From Psychrobacillus sp. OK032 (GTDB lineage Bacteria > Bacillota > Bacilli > Bacillales_A > Planococcaceae): a DNA stretch of 64,000 bases. The stretch spans positions 1 to 64,000 of the forward strand of contig NZ_FOGY01000006.1 of NCBI RefSeq assembly GCF_900111345.1, written 5' to 3'. The notes below the pieces were generated by a model, which was given only the letters and a program-made list of their open reading frames with translations, did not search any database and was not told where the DNA came from. Numbering within the stretch: position 1 is the stretch's first letter; every line of letters starts with the position of its first letter. The translations under genes and the position numbers were made by a program. Of the stretch, positions 7,996-16,292 are shown piece after piece.

Positions 7996-8619
7996 ATGAG
8001 AATTGCTTTGTTTGGAGCTACTGGACGTGTGGGAAGTGACATACTTTTATTACTTTTGAAAAACAATATAGAAGTAACAGCGCTTGTAAGAGATTTAGAG
8101 AAAGTGCAACCTCACGATAGATTGACCGTCCTACAAGGGGATGCAAGAGAAGCATCTGATATACAGCGTACATTAAAAAATGCAGATGCAGTGATAAGTG
8201 CCCTTGGGACAGATCGGAAGACTGTATTAACAGAGTCTATTTCACATATTATTGCAGAGATGAAAAATCGGAATATTAATCGTATAATAACTATTGGAAC
8301 AGCAGGCATATTGACAAGTAGGCTAGAGCCGGATCTTCTTCGTTATGAATCATCCGAATCGAAACAGAGATCAAAAGTAGCTGCAAAAGAACATCATCGA
8401 GTCTTTATGATGTTAAGTGTATCATCGCTAGATTGGACGATTATTTGTCCAACGTATTTGCCTACTGGCACAGCAACTAATGAGTATATGATCGAACGAG
8501 ATAGGTTACCAGTTGGAGCAGTTCGAACGACAACTGGAGATACAGCTTTATTTGCATATAACGAATTCATCGAGAATAAACATATTGGTTATAGAGTAGG
8601 TATTATGAGTCCCGAGTAA
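7996..8619 (+). CDS. NAD(P)-binding atypical SDR (YhfK/NmrA-like)
   Basis: 207 residues of the Rossmann-fold atypical short-chain dehydrogenase group. The dinucleotide motif GATGRVG (8-14) follows the first strand, and GTAGILT and CPTYL mark the later strands. It lacks a clear catalytic YxxxK, so it could be a flavin/biliverdin reductase-like enzyme or an NADP-sensing protein. Ribosome binding site AAGGAGTGAG and a -10-like TATAAT (7968-7973) sit just upstream. The metallophosphoesterase starts 15 nt after its stop, suggesting a two-gene unit. Confidence 0.78.
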   Translation: MRIALFGATGRVGSDILLLLLKNNIEVTALVRDLEKVQPHDRLTVLQGDAREASDIQRTLKNADAVISALGTDRKTVLTESISHIIAEMKNRNINRIITIGTAGILTSRLEPDLLRYESSESKQRSKVAAKEHHRVFMMLSVSSLDWTIICPTYLPTGTATNEYMIERDRLPVGAVRTTTGDTALFAYNEFIENKHIGYRVGIMSPE

Positions 8620-8634
8620 TTTAGGAGAAAATAA

Positions 8635-9432
8635 ATGAAAAAGTGGTTAGTAGGATTAATTGTTATAGCAATTGCTTTATACATAGGGAATTATGGGATT
8701 AAAACAACAGAAATTACAGTAGAATCTGGTAACATCCCAATAGCATTTAATGGTTTAAAGATTGTACAAATTTCTGATTTACACGATGCAACATTCGGTG
8801 AAAACCAAGAAAAACTTGCAAAAAAAGTCCGAAATGCGGAGCCGGATTTCATCTTCTTAACAGGAGATTTGATAGACAGTAATCGCTATGACTTGGAAAA
8901 TAGTTTAGATGTGGTAAAGCAAATTATTTCGCTTGCACCTGTTTATTATGTTACAGGTAATCATGAAATTGCGACGAATGATGTGGATCATATTAAAGCT
9001 TCATTGACTGATTTAGGTGTAAAAGTATTATCAAATGAAGAAAAAATAATAGAAAAAGATGGAGAGCAGTTACGCATTATAGGAATTGAAGATCCATTGA
9101 ATGGGGTATCGGTTGGGGATGCATTGAGCAAGTTCGATAAGATGGATGCCTATACACTAGTTCTATCTCATCGCCCAGAAACGTTTCGGGATTATGTAGA
9201 TAATGGAGTGGAGCTTGTATTTACAGGACACGCCCACGGTGGTCAGATTCGAATTCCCGGATTAGGAGGACTTGTAGCTCCAGGTCAAGGTTTATTACCG
9301 AAATATACAGCGGGAATGTATACGGAAAATGAAACAAATATGATCGTTAGTAGAGGTTTAGGAAATAGTGTTATGCCTGTTAGGGTGTTTAATACACCGG
9401 AAATTATTGTTGTTACATTAAAAGCCACATAA
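8635..9432 (+). CDS. Membrane-anchored metallophosphoesterase (YkuE-like)
   Basis: 265 residues with an N-terminal membrane anchor (about 4-20) and a calcineurin-like domain: QISDLHD (metal ligands Asp/His), GDLIDS, GNHE, SHRPE and GHAHGGQIRIP are all intact, so a two-metal phosphoesterase on the outer membrane face is expected. B. subtilis YkuE and E. coli YaeI are the nearest characterised types; a lipid or nucleotide diphosphate substrate is possible. Ribosome binding site TTAGGAG precedes ATG 8635. Confidence 0.85.
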   Translation: MKKWLVGLIVIAIALYIGNYGIKTTEITVESGNIPIAFNGLKIVQISDLHDATFGENQEKLAKKVRNAEPDFIFLTGDLIDSNRYDLENSLDVVKQIISLAPVYYVTGNHEIATNDVDHIKASLTDLGVKVLSNEEKIIEKDGEQLRIIGIEDPLNGVSVGDALSKFDKMDAYTLVLSHRPETFRDYVDNGVELVFTGHAHGGQIRIPGLGGLVAPGQGLLPKYTAGMYTENETNMIVSRGLGNSVMPVRVFNTPEIIVVTLKAT

Positions 9433-9462
9433 AAAGCCCCCTGCATTTTTGTAGGGGACTAG
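9433..9462. terminator. Bidirectional terminator between convergent genes
   Basis: AGCCCCCTGCA and TGTAGGGGACT pair around a T-rich loop, between the metallophosphoesterase (plus) and csbD-like (minus) stop codons. Confidence 0.75.
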
Positions 9463-9465
9463 TAA

Positions 9466-9654
9466 CTACTTATTATCTTTTCTATCCAATCGTTCTTTAA
9501 ATTCCCCAAATTCTTGTTGTGCTTCGCCTTTGACTTTATCAAGCTTACCTTCAGCTTGTAATCTCATGTCATCGGTTGCATTTCCAATTTGATCTTTTGT
9601 TTCGCCTTTGACTTTGTTTACAGTACCTTTTAATTTGTCCGATAATCCACTCAT
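9466..9654 (-). CDS. CsbD-family stress protein
   Basis: 62 residues, highly charged and hydrophilic, with the CsbD repeats KLKGTVNKVKGETKDQIGNA and AEGKLDKVKGEAQQEFGE. CsbD/YjbJ proteins are abundant general-stress proteins of unknown molecular action. Ribosome binding site GAGGAGG lies 8 nt before the ATG. A sigma-B-type promoter sits upstream (9691-9716), which fits CsbD being a sigma-B regulon member in B. subtilis. Confidence 0.9.
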   Translation of the reverse strand: MSGLSDKLKGTVNKVKGETKDQIGNATDDMRLQAEGKLDKVKGEAQQEFGEFKERLDRKDNK

Positions 9655-9690
9655 GTGTATTCCTCCTCAAATTACGGTTCTATGAGGTAT

Positions 9691-9716
9691 ATACCCAAGT
9701 GGGATAAATATGAAAC
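9691..9716 (-). promoter_or_regulatory. Sigma-B type promoter for csbD-like gene
   Basis: Reading the minus strand: GTTTCA, 14-nt spacer, GGGTAT. This matches the sigma-B consensus (GTTTaa, N12-14, GGGtAt) and lies 37 nt upstream of the CsbD start. Confidence 0.8.
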
Positions 9717-9724
9717 TATATAAC

Positions 9725-10477
9725 TTATTCTATAATCACAAATTGCTTCAACATTGCATAGAATCTTGCCCCGTGACCTTCAGCTGCTTCTAGGAAGTAC
9801 TTTTCCGTTATGACAAAGCTTCCACCATTTTTATTGTCTACTACATATACGTTCGTAACGGGACTATCCCACTCTGTGCCGCCATCGATTGCGTGCAGTT
9901 TATAACCTTCTACAGGATCACTTACAGATTCTGTTGCCGTCACTTTGGAATATTCTGAAGCAAGTTCTGTTTCTTTTGAAGCCACTATCTCTTCTGGAGT
10001 AAGGCCTTTAAATTGTTCAATTTTCATCGAAACTTCCGGATATCTTTCTTCTAATGGCTCTTTAGTCGTAATTATATCGAAGTTTTCGCCTTTCACAAGT
10101 TTGTATCGTGCTTCATCGATATAAATCACATATTCCGCATCTTTTCCTTCTTGGAGAACCACATCTGTTTCTTCTTCTGTTCCCTCTATACTTTGGGTAA
10201 TTTCCTTCTCTGGTTCGAACATGTCCTTTATTTGTTTTATAAATGCCATCCCTGTGTCTGTTTGTGTGCTAAACAATATCATTATCAAAGCTGCAGCGGT
10301 AATAATAATTGGTGTTATTTTAGATTTCTTTTTCATGAATTTTTCCTTTCTACTCTTTTGTTGGAAAAGCTCTTGATCTATATGATTCCAAATATCGACT
10401 TTTATTTTATCTTGGGAGTCCTCTGTTTGATCGAGTATTTCTTTTTTTATTTTTTTATCCATTTGATCCATGCTCAT
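9725..10477 (-). CDS. Anti-sigma factor, single-pass membrane protein
   Basis: 250 residues: a charged cytoplasmic N-terminus (1-52, likely the sigma-binding part, no zinc HxxxCxxC motif), one membrane helix (about 54-70, ITPIIITAAALIMILF), then an acidic extracellular domain to the C-terminus. It begins in a 4-nt ATGA overlap with the ECF sigma gene, the usual layout of a sigma/anti-sigma pair. ATG 10477 is preceded by GGAGGGG inside the sigma reading frame. The C-terminal region may sense an envelope signal or be cut by regulated proteolysis. Confidence 0.8.
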   Translation of the reverse strand: MSMDQMDKKIKKEILDQTEDSQDKIKVDIWNHIDQELFQQKSRKEKFMKKKSKITPIIITAAALIMILFSTQTDTGMAFIKQIKDMFEPEKEITQSIEGTEEETDVVLQEGKDAEYVIYIDEARYKLVKGENFDIITTKEPLEERYPEVSMKIEQFKGLTPEEIVASKETELASEYSKVTATESVSDPVEGYKLHAIDGGTEWDSPVTNVYVVDNKNGGSFVITEKYFLEAAEGHGARFYAMLKQFVIIE

Positions 10478-11001
10478 TTCCCCTCCGTTTCAATTAGATA
10501 TAGTTGGTCTTTCAACAGGTTTCTCCCGTTAAAAAGCCTTGACTTGACGGTGTTTTGGTTCAGATCTAAAATATCTGCAATTTCTTTTTCGGAAAATCCT
10601 TTTATATATTTCAGCAATAGTGGAATACGGTACAAATCCGCCATATGCTGGATGACTCCGTATAAATCACTAACACCTTCGTTTGAATGCTCCGTTAACT
10701 GTGGATTTCCCTCCATTAACGAAGTATCTATAGGCACAACCTTTTTTTCCTTTGATAAAATTCGGTTACATTCATTGACTAAAATTCGATAAAACCAAGC
10801 ACCAAAAGAAAGGGTAGGATTATAAGACGATATATTGCGATATACACGAATAAAAGCTTCTTGCACGGCATCTTTTGCAAGCTCATCGTCCCGAGTAATG
10901 GCTTTTGCTGTTCGAATGGCATATCCAGCATACTCATCGTAAAACTTGTGAAATGCCTCTCTATTTCCTTTTTTAATTTCTTTTAAAATATCTTCATGCA
11001 T
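10474..11001 (-). CDS. ECF RNA polymerase sigma factor
   Basis: 175 residues. Region 2 (about 10-75, with DELAKDAVQEAFIRVYRNISSY) and region 4 (about 118-170, GFSEKEIADILDLNQNTVKSRLFNGRNLL) are complete, the size of a group 4 sigma factor. It overlaps the membrane anti-sigma gene by 4 nt. Its regulon cannot be deduced, but its own upstream region (11026-11055) is a candidate autoregulated promoter unlike the sigma-W-type site at 48536. It is probably one of several ECF factors in this genome. Confidence 0.9.
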   Translation of the reverse strand: MHEDILKEIKKGNREAFHKFYDEYAGYAIRTAKAITRDDELAKDAVQEAFIRVYRNISSYNPTLSFGAWFYRILVNECNRILSKEKKVVPIDTSLMEGNPQLTEHSNEGVSDLYGVIQHMADLYRIPLLLKYIKGFSEKEIADILDLNQNTVKSRLFNGRNLLKDQLYLIETEGK

Positions 11002-11025
11002 GTAACTTGTTCCCTCCTTTCACTT

Positions 11026-11055
11026 ATATATACCCTTCAAGGGAGCAAAAAGTTT
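11026..11055 (-). promoter_or_regulatory. Candidate autoregulated promoter of the ECF sigma operon
   Basis: Reading the minus strand, AAACTTTTT is followed after a 12-nt spacer by GGTATATATA. The spacer includes the perfect inverted repeat CCCTTGAAGGG (11033-11043). Proposed from position and pattern only. Confidence 0.4.
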
Positions 11056-11064
11056 AGTGGAAAT

Positions 11065-11093
11065 AAAAAAAGCTTAAAGTAAATACTTTAAGC
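11065..11093 (-). terminator. Terminator of des-desK-desR cluster
   Basis: Nine-bp perfect stem GCTTAAAGT / ACTTTAAGC, 4-nt loop, then seven T residues on the minus strand, 11 nt after the desR stop. Confidence 0.92.
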
Positions 11094-11104
11094 AGTGGAA
11101 ATGA

Positions 11105-11704
11105 CTATTTAAACCAACCTTTTTCTTTAAATCTGGCAATCGCTTCAATTCGATTACCTACATCTAACTTATCCAAAATAACGGAGATATAATTGCGTAC
11201 AGTACCCGTAGTAATATAAAGTTCTTTTGCAATTTCTTTTGTATTTCTCCCGTTTGCAATCAATTCCAGTACCTGGCTTTCCCGCTCGGTTAAAGGATTT
11301 TCACCTTCATACGCGATATCGACTAGCTCTGGTGCATAGATACGGCGACCATCCATAATAATGCGGATGGAATTCGCGAGTTCTTCACTGGGGCTATCTT
11401 TCAGTAAATAACCACTTACCCCAGCTTTTCGTGCACGTTCAAAATAGCCAGATCTTGCAAAAGTAGTTAAAATAATGATTTTACAATTATTTTCTTTTAA
11501 TTGTTCTGCAGCATCTAGTCCACTTTTGACCGGCATTTCAATATCCATTATACAAATATCAGGCTGCAGTTGTTCGATTAACATCAAGGCTTCTTCCCCA
11601 TTATTCGCTTTTCCGACAACTTCCATATCCTCTTCCAAGTCTAAAAGTGAACCAAGTGCTCCAAGTACCATTCGTTGATCCTCTGCAATGACAATTCGTA
11701 TCAT
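11105..11704 (-). CDS. desR: Thermosensor response regulator DesR
   Basis: 199 residues, the same length as B. subtilis DesR. The receiver domain (1-120) carries the phosphorylation site in CIMDIEMP (Asp54), Thr in ILTTFA and Lys in YLLKDSP. The NarL-type HTH follows (about 135-190, LTERESQVLELIANGRNTKEIA). In B. subtilis, phospho-DesR activates the des desaturase promoter when membranes stiffen in the cold. It overlaps desK by 4 nt, and the desaturase gene lies upstream in the same cluster, which makes the assignment firm. Confidence 0.93.
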   Translation of the reverse strand: MIRIVIAEDQRMVLGALGSLLDLEEDMEVVGKANNGEEALMLIEQLQPDICIMDIEMPVKSGLDAAEQLKENNCKIIILTTFARSGYFERARKAGVSGYLLKDSPSEELANSIRIIMDGRRIYAPELVDIAYEGENPLTERESQVLELIANGRNTKEIAKELYITTGTVRNYISVILDKLDVGNRIEAIARFKEKGWFK

Positions 11705-12837
11705 GTCTCATCCTCCTGTCTTGTTTGTTGAATCACAATGGGCACACGTATATTCAGTGTTGTACCGTTTTTCGAGTGAATGTCTAAACTACCATTCACA
11801 AAGTCTAGTCTTTCCTTTATACCACGAAGGCCATGACCTTTTGACCAATCATTTATCGTATCGATTCCAGCGCCATTATCATGTACTTTAAGCAATGTTT
11901 CTTTGGTGGATTGTTTAATCGAGATTGAACATGAAGAAGCACCGCTATGTTTTACAACGTTAGTGACCGCTTCTTTTAAGCACATGCTAAGTACATTTTC
12001 GACAAGTAACGGGGTATTTCTAAGTTCTAATGTTCCGGTTATTTTGCAGGAAATTTCTGCTGCGAGAAGTATTTGTTTCACTCGAAAAAGTTCATCTTCC
12101 AGTTTATTCCCGCGCATATTTGCCACTAGTTCTCGTACCTCTTTCAAAACAGAGCGCGCAGTCTGATTAATATCATTAATTTCATTTTTGGCTTCTATGG
12201 GATTTTTTTCAATAAGTCGACCTGCTAAATCACTTTTTAACCCAATGAGGGATAGCTTTTGTCCGAGTGTATCATGTAAATCTCGTGCAATCCGTTCTCT
12301 TTCTTCTATAATGACAAATTGAGAAATTCGCTTCTGAGCATCTTCAAGCTGACCTTCTAATAGCTCTCGCTTATTGCGGTTATATGTATTGAATGGCAAT
12401 AATATCACCCCGATTAAACAAGCGATTAGAAAAGGGAGATGTGACAGAAAAAGTTCTGTTTGCTCAAAGAATCCAATCAGGACAGCTACAATGATAGCAA
12501 CTATATGGATGCTATAAAGGATAAAAAAACTAACTTTATGTTGTATATGACCAATAAAGAAAGACAAAAAAATGGAAAAATAAATATAACCAAAAAGTTG
12601 TGTCATCGCTACACTAATTGCTATTTCAATAGCTACACATACATATAAAAGCCAACCGGTAGAAGTAAATGATAGACGATACGCAATAAAAAATAAAATA
12701 GTTAAAGTTAATCCAATGACAATTTCTATTAGTGCACTTGATTTAAAAATAAAAAAGAAAGGAAAAATACAAAAAACAATCCAAGCGTAAATACTTAACC
12801 AAGGATACTTTGGGAAAATCTGATACCATTTTGGCAA
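11701..12837 (-). CDS. desK: Membrane thermosensor histidine kinase DesK
   Basis: About 378 residues: five predicted membrane helices in the first 150 residues with little extracellular sequence, then a HisKA_3 domain (ERERIARDLHDTLGQKL, phospho-His about 188) and an ATPase domain with N box KEAVTNVVKHS and G1 box HDNGAGI. In B. subtilis DesK senses bilayer thickness/fluidity and phosphorylates DesR. I place the start at TTG 12837 because GAGGTG sits 6-8 nt before it; the GTG at 12846 lies inside that ribosome binding site. Stop overlaps desR (ATGA). Confidence 0.92.
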   Translation of the reverse strand: MPKWYQIFPKYPWLSIYAWIVFCIFPFFFIFKSSALIEIVIGLTLTILFFIAYRLSFTSTGWLLYVCVAIEIAISVAMTQLFGYIYFSIFLSFFIGHIQHKVSFFILYSIHIVAIIVAVLIGFFEQTELFLSHLPFLIACLIGVILLPFNTYNRNKRELLEGQLEDAQKRISQFVIIEERERIARDLHDTLGQKLSLIGLKSDLAGRLIEKNPIEAKNEINDINQTARSVLKEVRELVANMRGNKLEDELFRVKQILLAAEISCKITGTLELRNTPLLVENVLSMCLKEAVTNVVKHSGASSCSISIKQSTKETLLKVHDNGAGIDTINDWSKGHGLRGIKERLDFVNGSLDIHSKNGTTLNIRVPIVIQQTRQEDET

Positions 12838-12869
12838 CGAATGCACCTCACTTTTCTTTATTATAAATG

Positions 12870-12903
12870 AAAAACCATTCCGCGTTACAATGGAATGGTT
12901 TTT
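12870..12903 (-). terminator. Terminator between des and desK
   Basis: AAAAACCATTCC / GGAATGGTTTTT stem with T-run on the minus strand, 9 nt after the des stop. A TATAAT (minus strand, about 12859-12864) downstream may let desKR be transcribed separately. Confidence 0.8.
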
Positions 12904-12912
12904 GCTAAAGGT

Positions 12913-13965
12913 TTATTTCCCTTCGTTTGTTACATTTTTAGCATGTAGCATTGTGGACTGCTTCTGTTGTTTGAGTAAGTGTTTAATTTCTTTAAAGGTT
13001 ACAAAGTTTTTGTTTGCTTCATCAAACAAGCGGAAATGGATTGATTTTAAGCTAGTACGAAGATTGATCGTTGTTGCTTTTTGTAAAGGTGGAGTCGATT
13101 CATGCGCTTTTTCTAAGTTGTAGTTAGGAACTCTTGGGCTTAGATGATGCACATGGTGAAATCCGATATTACCAGTTACCCATTGTAAAACCTTTGGTAA
13201 CTTGTAATAAGAGCTTCCTTCAACAGCAGCTTTTACATAATCCCAATCGGACTCGTCTTCAAAATACGAATCTTCAAACTGATGCTGTACATAGAACAAC
13301 CAAATACCTAGTGAACCAGCAACGAATAAAATGGTTCCTTGAATGATTGCGAATGCTTGCCATCCTATTAACCAAATCATTAGAGCATACAGTACAACAA
13401 CCGAAATATTGATCAAGTAGGTGTTATTACGCTCTTTCGGACGGGCATCTTTTCGATTAAATCTATTGCTGACTAAAAATAATAACGCAGGTCCTAAACC
13501 GAACATCACAATAGGATTTCGATAGAGACGATAGGAAAGTCGTTTCCAAAAATTCGATTCTATATATTCTTCAACGGTCATCATCCATATATCACCGACA
13601 CCGCGTTTATCTAAATTTCCACTTGTTGCGTGATGGATATTATGTTCACGTTTCCATTTTTCATAGGCAAATAACGTAATAATTCCTGTGATTGTACCAG
13701 TAATATTGTTAGCTTTTTTATTTTTGAAGAAAGAACCATGCGTACAGTCATGAAAAATAATGAAAACACGAACGACAAATCCTCCAGTGATTATAGATAG
13801 AGCAACTGTGAGCCATACAGAAATATCTAAACTTATGTAGGCTAAATACCAAAAGATAAAAAACGGTGGAATTGTATTAATAAGTTGAATAATACTCTTT
13901 TTCAACTCAGAGTTTTCAAATGGTTTTACATTTTTGCGTAATTCAAGTGTTTTTTCTCTACTCAT
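12913..13965 (-). CDS. des: Membrane phospholipid fatty acid desaturase Des
   Basis: 350 residues with the three histidine boxes of membrane di-iron desaturases: HDCTH (72-76), HNIHH (108-112) and HHVHH (270-274), among hydrophobic helices at about 27-60, 84-100 and 185-225. The family inserts a cis double bond (Delta5 in B. subtilis) into acyl chains of existing membrane lipids. Gene order des-desK-desR is the same as in B. subtilis, so cold or rigidity induction is expected. Start ATG 13965 has AGGAGG upstream. Confidence 0.93.
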   Translation of the reverse strand: MSREKTLELRKNVKPFENSELKKSIIQLINTIPPFFIFWYLAYISLDISVWLTVALSIITGGFVVRVFIIFHDCTHGSFFKNKKANNITGTITGIITLFAYEKWKREHNIHHATSGNLDKRGVGDIWMMTVEEYIESNFWKRLSYRLYRNPIVMFGLGPALLFLVSNRFNRKDARPKERNNTYLINISVVVLYALMIWLIGWQAFAIIQGTILFVAGSLGIWLFYVQHQFEDSYFEDESDWDYVKAAVEGSSYYKLPKVLQWVTGNIGFHHVHHLSPRVPNYNLEKAHESTPPLQKATTINLRTSLKSIHFRLFDEANKNFVTFKEIKHLLKQQKQSTMLHAKNVTNEGK

Positions 13966-14049
13966 TTTTATTCCTCCTACAAGGGAATTATTATCCTAAC
14001 TATAAAGGTACGCCGTCATTAGGAGTAGGCATAAACGTCAAGTCTTAAG

Positions 14050-14065
14050 TATGACAAGTGTCATA
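14050..14065. promoter_or_regulatory. Candidate DesR operator upstream of des
   Basis: TATGAC-AAGT-GTCATA, perfect 6-bp arms, 85 nt upstream of the des start. Next to it, on the minus strand, lies TTGACG. B. subtilis DesR binds inverted repeats upstream of des; position fits, exact consensus not checked. Confidence 0.45.
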
Positions 14066-14169
14066 TAGGAACAAAGAATATATTAGAAAAGTACAGTATA
14101 TCCTTCATGTGCATAGTGTCACCAGGCTTGAAATATTTATGTAAAAATAAATTAACAAATCAATAGTAT

Positions 14170-14558
14170 AAGGATAATGCGTCGTAGTGGAATACCGCAA
14201 GGGCAGTTGATTTCCGCCGGGTGAGCGATAAGCCATCGCCGACGCTTACGCTCCAATCCATAAAATTTGCTAGCTAATCAGCGTAACTGGATGAGATGAA
14301 ATACAAGGAGTAATTACGAAAATAGTTGAAAGATAAAGAGCTTTTTCCTAATGAATGCTTCACTTATTGGGAGACAGTATTTTCTAATTAGCTTTAATAA
14401 TTATTGCGTAGTGGATCTCATAATTATCTCTCTAATACTACAGACACCATCTTAGCAAGAAATTCTCATTGATTGAAGCCATGCCCGCGGAAAGCGTCCG
14501 CCTGCAGCGGAAATCATAGTGGTCGCTTTGTAGATCTCGATTAGTGCGCAGTATCCTT
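14170..14558. repeat. Dispersed element with short terminal inverted repeats
   Basis: Bounded by AAGGATAATGCG (14170-14181) and CGCAGTATCCTT (14547-14558), which are inverted copies with 11 of 12 matches. It holds no gene. Inside the ends lie GC-rich blocks (TTCCGCCGGGTGAGCGATAA; GCCCGCGGAAAGCGTCCGCC; TGCAGCGGAAATC) that recur at 31.0-31.7 and 47.8-48.3 kb. It fills most of the 710-nt gap between des and putP and looks like a non-autonomous, hairpin-forming repeat. Confidence 0.7.
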
Positions 14559-14632
14559 ATTATGCGGAATATAAGACAGCTATACTCGCCAAATTCAGGG
14601 ACATATGCACAACTTTATCTTGCTTCCGGCAA

Positions 14633-14663
14633 TAAAAAAAGCTGACCGAATAATTCGGCCAGC
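14633..14663 (-). terminator. Terminator of putP
   Basis: GCTGGCCGAAT / ATTCGGTCAGC stem on the minus strand followed by eight T residues, 12 nt after the putP stop. Confidence 0.9.
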
Positions 14664-14675
14664 TTCTTCTACTAA

Positions 14676-16160
14676 TTAACGATCTCTTTTTAATAAACGT
14701 TCTGTTTCGTCAAATTCTTTGTCAATCTCAGCATTAGGCTTATAAGTCATTAAGCTAACAACTACTGCAGAGATTAAGGCTAAAACGAAACCAGGTACGA
14801 TTTCATATAATGCACCTGAAAGCACGTCATTTGTGCCCCAAATTAAGACAGTTATTGCACCAACAAGCATACCCGCTAAAGCACCAGCTGAAGTAATCTT
14901 TCTCCAGTAAAGTGTTAATAAAATAATTGGACCAAATGCTGCTCCAAAACCTGCCCATGCAAAAGATACAAGTTTCAATATGGTCGAATTTTGATCCCAT
15001 CCAACAGCTAATGCAGCAAGAGAGACTATAAGTACTGCCAAACGACCATACAATACATACGTTTTGTCGGGAGCATCAGTTTTAATAACTGCTTTGTATA
15101 AATCCTCGACTAATGCAGAAGAAGTTACAATTAATTGTGAAGAAATTGTACTCATAACTGCTGCCAAAATAGCTGCCAGCATAATACCTGCGATAAATGG
15201 ATGGAATATTATTTGTCCAAGTGCTATGAATACAGTTTCTGGATTATCTAGACTTAGTCCTGGATTTTGTTGAAAGTAAGCAACTCCGACTAAAGCAGTT
15301 GCAATTGCTCCACCTAAGCTTAATATCATCCAACCAATACCTATACGTCGTGCTTGTTTAGTTTCTTTTACAGAGCTAATTGCCATAAAGCGTACAATAA
15401 TATGCGGCTGGCCAAAATAGCCAAGACCCCAAGCTACTGCAGAAATTCCACCAACTAAAGTTGTTCCTGCGAAAAGGCTTAAATGTGTTGGATTTACAGC
15501 TTTAATAGACTCTATTGTTTCTCCTAAACCACCTGTTGCAAATACTCCTACAATAGGTACAGTAACTAGAGCTAGGAACATTAGAAGACCTTGAAGGAAA
15601 TCTGTGTAACTAACTGCTAGGAAGCCCCCGAATAATGTATAGGCAACAGTTACTCCAGAAACAATTAAAAGACCAGTGTGGTAATCTAGACCAAATGAGC
15701 TTTCAAAGAAAACCCCACCTGATACCATTCCTGAAGATACATAAAACGTGAAGAATAATAAAATAATTAGACCAGACGCCACGCGTAATAATCGAGATGA
15801 TTGTTTTAAACGACTCTCCAAATAACTTGGAATTGTGATCGAATCATTGGATACTTGTGTATACACGCGTAGTCTCGGTGCAACGAATAACCAGTTTAAA
15901 TAAGCCCCGATTGTAAGACCAATTGCGATCCAAGCTTGCCCCATACCTGATAGATAAATTGCTCCAGGTAACCCCATTAATAACCAACCAGACATATCTG
16001 CAGCACCAGCACTTAATGCAGTAACAGCAGGACCGAGTGAACGACCACCGAGCATATAATCTGTTAGATTCGATGTTTTTCTATACGCATACCAGCCAAT
16101 AGCTAGCATTGCAACCATATAAATAATTATGGCTGTTAGTTGATAAGCTTCTGATGACAT
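14676..16160 (-). CDS. putP: Sodium/proline symporter PutP
   Basis: 494 residues from ATG 16160, which has GGGAGGAG 8 nt upstream. Longer in-frame starts up to 16322 would run into sbcD and lack a ribosome binding site. About 13 membrane helices of the sodium:solute symporter family; the early motif SAGAADMSGWLLMGLPGAIY and YTQVSNDSITIPSYLESR are characteristic of PutP/OpuE. It imports proline with sodium, for catabolism or osmoprotection. It is a single gene with its own terminator, divergent from sbcDC across 132 nt. Confidence 0.92.
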   Translation of the reverse strand: MSSEAYQLTAIIIYMVAMLAIGWYAYRKTSNLTDYMLGGRSLGPAVTALSAGAADMSGWLLMGLPGAIYLSGMGQAWIAIGLTIGAYLNWLFVAPRLRVYTQVSNDSITIPSYLESRLKQSSRLLRVASGLIILLFFTFYVSSGMVSGGVFFESSFGLDYHTGLLIVSGVTVAYTLFGGFLAVSYTDFLQGLLMFLALVTVPIVGVFATGGLGETIESIKAVNPTHLSLFAGTTLVGGISAVAWGLGYFGQPHIIVRFMAISSVKETKQARRIGIGWMILSLGGAIATALVGVAYFQQNPGLSLDNPETVFIALGQIIFHPFIAGIMLAAILAAVMSTISSQLIVTSSALVEDLYKAVIKTDAPDKTYVLYGRLAVLIVSLAALAVGWDQNSTILKLVSFAWAGFGAAFGPIILLTLYWRKITSAGALAGMLVGAITVLIWGTNDVLSGALYEIVPGFVLALISAVVVSLMTYKPNAEIDKEFDETERLLKRDR

Positions 16161-16292
16161 AAACAATCTCCTCCCTTTTCTCATAATAACACGGTAGGTA
16201 AAAGACTTAAATAATATTTTAGAAATTACATATTTTTCAAATAATACATTATGATAAAATAATAGGACATATATTCGAGAGGAGTTTTTTAA

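Noticed and set aside
10151-10792. 213-codon open frame on the plus strand across the sigma/anti-sigma genes
   Set aside because: Exactly antisense to two well-supported genes, very rich in Phe/Tyr/Cys, no ribosome binding site.
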